Shown piece after piece: positions 13,775-14,622 of a stretch of 14,622 nucleotides of DNA. Location of the stretch: assembly GCA_024640445.1 (NCBI GenBank), contig JAHEEZ010000073.1, forward strand, positions 1 through 14,622. The letters are read 5' to 3'. The first letter of the stretch is position 1. Each line of letters opens with the position of its first letter. A program made the translations under genes and the position numbers. This DNA comes from Acidobacteriota bacterium. Lineage in GTDB: Bacteria; Acidobacteriota; Blastocatellia; Pyrinomonadales; Pyrinomonadaceae. Below the pieces are notes generated by a model that saw only the letters and a list, made by a program, of their open reading frames with translations, did no database searches and was not told the DNA's origin.

Positions 13775-14365
13775 TCATACCTTTGCGAACGTGAGGCCGG
13801 TCTGCCCCTGATACTTGCCGCCACGATCTTCGTAGGATACGCCGCACTGCTCATCGGATTCGAAGAAGAGAATCTGGCCGATGCCTTCGTTGACATAAAC
13901 GCGGAGGGGTAAATTCGCGAGATTTCCAATCTCGACGACAAGGCGGCCGGTCCAGCTGGCCTCCAAAGGAGTCGTATTGACGAGCAGACCCGCTCGTGCA
14001 TAGGTTGATTTGCCGAGCGCGATCCCTGTTATGTTTCTCGGCATGCGAAAGGTTTCGACCGTGACCCCCAGACCGTAGTGATGGGGAGGGAGAAGGTAGT
14101 AACGTGAACCGTCCTCAGCAGTGCGAAGTTCCGGCTCGATCAAAGATTCCTCGTCGAACTTTTTCGGATCGATCTCCGATCCGTAAACTGAAGAGAAAAT
14201 GCGGAAGCCGTCGTCCGCGAGACGCATGTCATAGCCATAGCTCGAACTGCCCGCGGAAATGATCCTGTTTCCGTCAACTTCGCGCACCAGATTGGGCAGA
14301 AAAGGGTCGATCATCTTTGTCTCTTCAACCATTCGTTTGAGCCAAAGATCAGATTTGATGGTCAT
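13775..14365 (-). CDS. dcd: dCTP deaminase
   Basis: The enzyme deaminates dCTP to dUTP, feeding dTTP synthesis; it is a cytosolic homotrimer of the dUTPase-like fold. The 196 aa length is close to E. coli Dcd (193). Signatures visible are SSSYGYDMRL near the start, YYLLPPHHYGLGVTVE in the middle, GKSTYARAGL (Ser and Arg of the active site) and WTGRLVVEIGN with the expected catalytic Glu, then LPLRVYVNEGIGQILFF. The upstream in-frame ATG at 14419 would add 18 aromatic-rich residues encoded by the inverted repeat region, so I start at 14365, which gives the family's N-terminus. The bifunctional deaminase/dUTPase form is possible, and motif reading alone cannot exclude it. Its stop lies about 60 nt before the kynurenine promoter candidate, which suggests separate control. 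Confidence 0.92.
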   Translation of the reverse strand: MTIKSDLWLKRMVEETKMIDPFLPNLVREVDGNRIISAGSSSYGYDMRLADDGFRIFSSVYGSEIDPKKFDEESLIEPELRTAEDGSRYYLLPPHHYGLGVTVETFRMPRNITGIALGKSTYARAGLLVNTTPLEASWTGRLVVEIGNLANLPLRVYVNEGIGQILFFESDEQCGVSYEDRGGKYQGQTGLTFAKV

Positions 14366-14390
14366 AAAATACTCGTTCCGGAAATAGTAA

Positions 14391-14425
14391 TGGAAAGTGA
14401 CAGACGGATAATCTATCACTTTCCA
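14391..14425. promoter_or_regulatory. Perfect 10-bp inverted repeat upstream of dcd
   Basis: TGGAAAGTGA at 14391-14400 is an exact reverse complement of TCACTTTCCA at 14416-14425; three further pairs (AGA with TCT) form inside after one mismatch, leaving a 7-nt loop. It lies 25 nt before the dcd start and 27 nt after the stop of the upstream gene on the - strand. It could be an operator, or a hairpin terminator for the upstream gene, since the - strand continues with the moderately T-rich TTACTATTT. Confidence 0.6.
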
Positions 14426-14452
14426 ATTCCAAAATCCAAAATGCGGCGGACG

Positions 14453-14622
14453 CTAGTTTTCGGCGATTCGCGTGGGGGACGCGTCTTTCAGCGACAATGT
14501 GCCGTCACCGACCGTGAAACTCAGAGTCGCCCCGCCATTGCCGGCGATTGCGTCCATGTTGGTCTCAGTAAACGTGGTCCTGCGCTTGGGTTTGAGCGTG
14601 CCGAAGCCGTCCTCGATCTTTC
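14453..14622 (-). CDS. C-terminal fragment of an unidentified protein (5' end outside window)
   Basis: On the - strand one frame stays open from the right edge to a TAG at 14453-14455, giving the last 55 or so residues of a protein. The visible part includes EDGFGTLKPKRRTTFTETNM and then a Gly/Thr/Ser-rich, strand-like tail (GGATLSFTVGDGTLSL) ending DASPTRIAEN. The other two - strand frames are closed by stops in this stretch. The composition suggests a beta-rich domain end, perhaps of an exported protein. I do not recognise the family. Confidence 0.5.
   Translation of the reverse strand, partial: KIEDGFGTLKPKRRTTFTETNMDAIAGNGGATLSFTVGDGTLSLKDASPTRIAEN

Noticed and set aside
13718..13912. 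A 64-codon + strand frame over the dcd 3' end
   Set aside because: It is antisense to the conserved C-terminal part of dCTP deaminase and has no supporting signals.
14391..14425. NrdR box upstream of dcd
   Set aside because: The arms do not match the 16-bp AT-rich NrdR-box pattern, and the spacing of paired boxes is missing.
1..14622. Defence systems, mobile elements, CRISPR arrays or tRNA genes
   Set aside because: Both strands were read for repeat-spacer patterns, transposase or integrase motifs and tRNA-like folds; none was seen. The window reads as core metabolism and housekeeping.

Overview
The window is an ordinary chromosomal stretch from a free-living, Gram-negative-type bacterium. 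Family resemblances (the NrdR, small heat-shock protein and Lon neighbourhood, the kynurenine genes, and the intergenic repeat style) make me suspect Acidobacteriota, possibly Blastocatellia. That is an inference from memory, not a computed assignment. There are no tRNA or rRNA genes, CRISPR arrays, insertion sequences or phage genes. No gene-free stretch exceeds 300 bases.

Left part, all + strand (1-6253). The window opens inside a polytopic membrane protein of the LPG-synthase-TM/flippase-like family. A weak terminator-like hairpin separates it from nrdR, the ATP-cone/zinc-ribbon repressor of ribonucleotide reductase genes. A small heat-shock protein follows 24 nt later and ends at a strong intrinsic terminator. 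Next come lon (ATP-dependent protease, apparently with a very short leader) and a secreted MltD-like lytic transglycosylase with LysM-like repeats, which has its own promoter candidate, a long leader and an excellent terminator.

Right part, all - strand (6472-13670, transcribed right to left). This is a compact eight-gene operon for oxidative tryptophan/kynurenine degradation through 3-hydroxyanthranilate. In transcription order it encodes 2-aminomuconic semialdehyde dehydrogenase, an unrecognised 57-residue protein, a RidA-type 2-aminomuconate deaminase, 3-hydroxyanthranilate 3,4-dioxygenase, ACMS decarboxylase, kynureninase, kynurenine 3-monooxygenase and a cyclase-family probable kynurenine formamidase. 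Together they would take N-formylkynurenine to the deaminated C6 acid. ACMS decarboxylase diverts flux from quinolinate/NAD synthesis towards full catabolism. Tryptophan 2,3-dioxygenase and the steps after deamination are not in the window. The gene order runs roughly opposite to the pathway. The last three cistrons are joined by two ATGA overlaps. A promoter candidate overlapping an inverted repeat lies just before the first gene.

Far right, - strand. dcd (dCTP deaminase) lies upstream of the operon with a perfect 10-bp inverted repeat in front of it, and the window ends in the C-terminus of an unidentified protein.

The points most worth a second look are the 57-residue gene with a strong ribosome binding site inside the kynurenine operon, the variant metal motif in the formamidase candidate, the two operator-like inverted repeats, and a short dispersed-repeat-like sequence near 6351.
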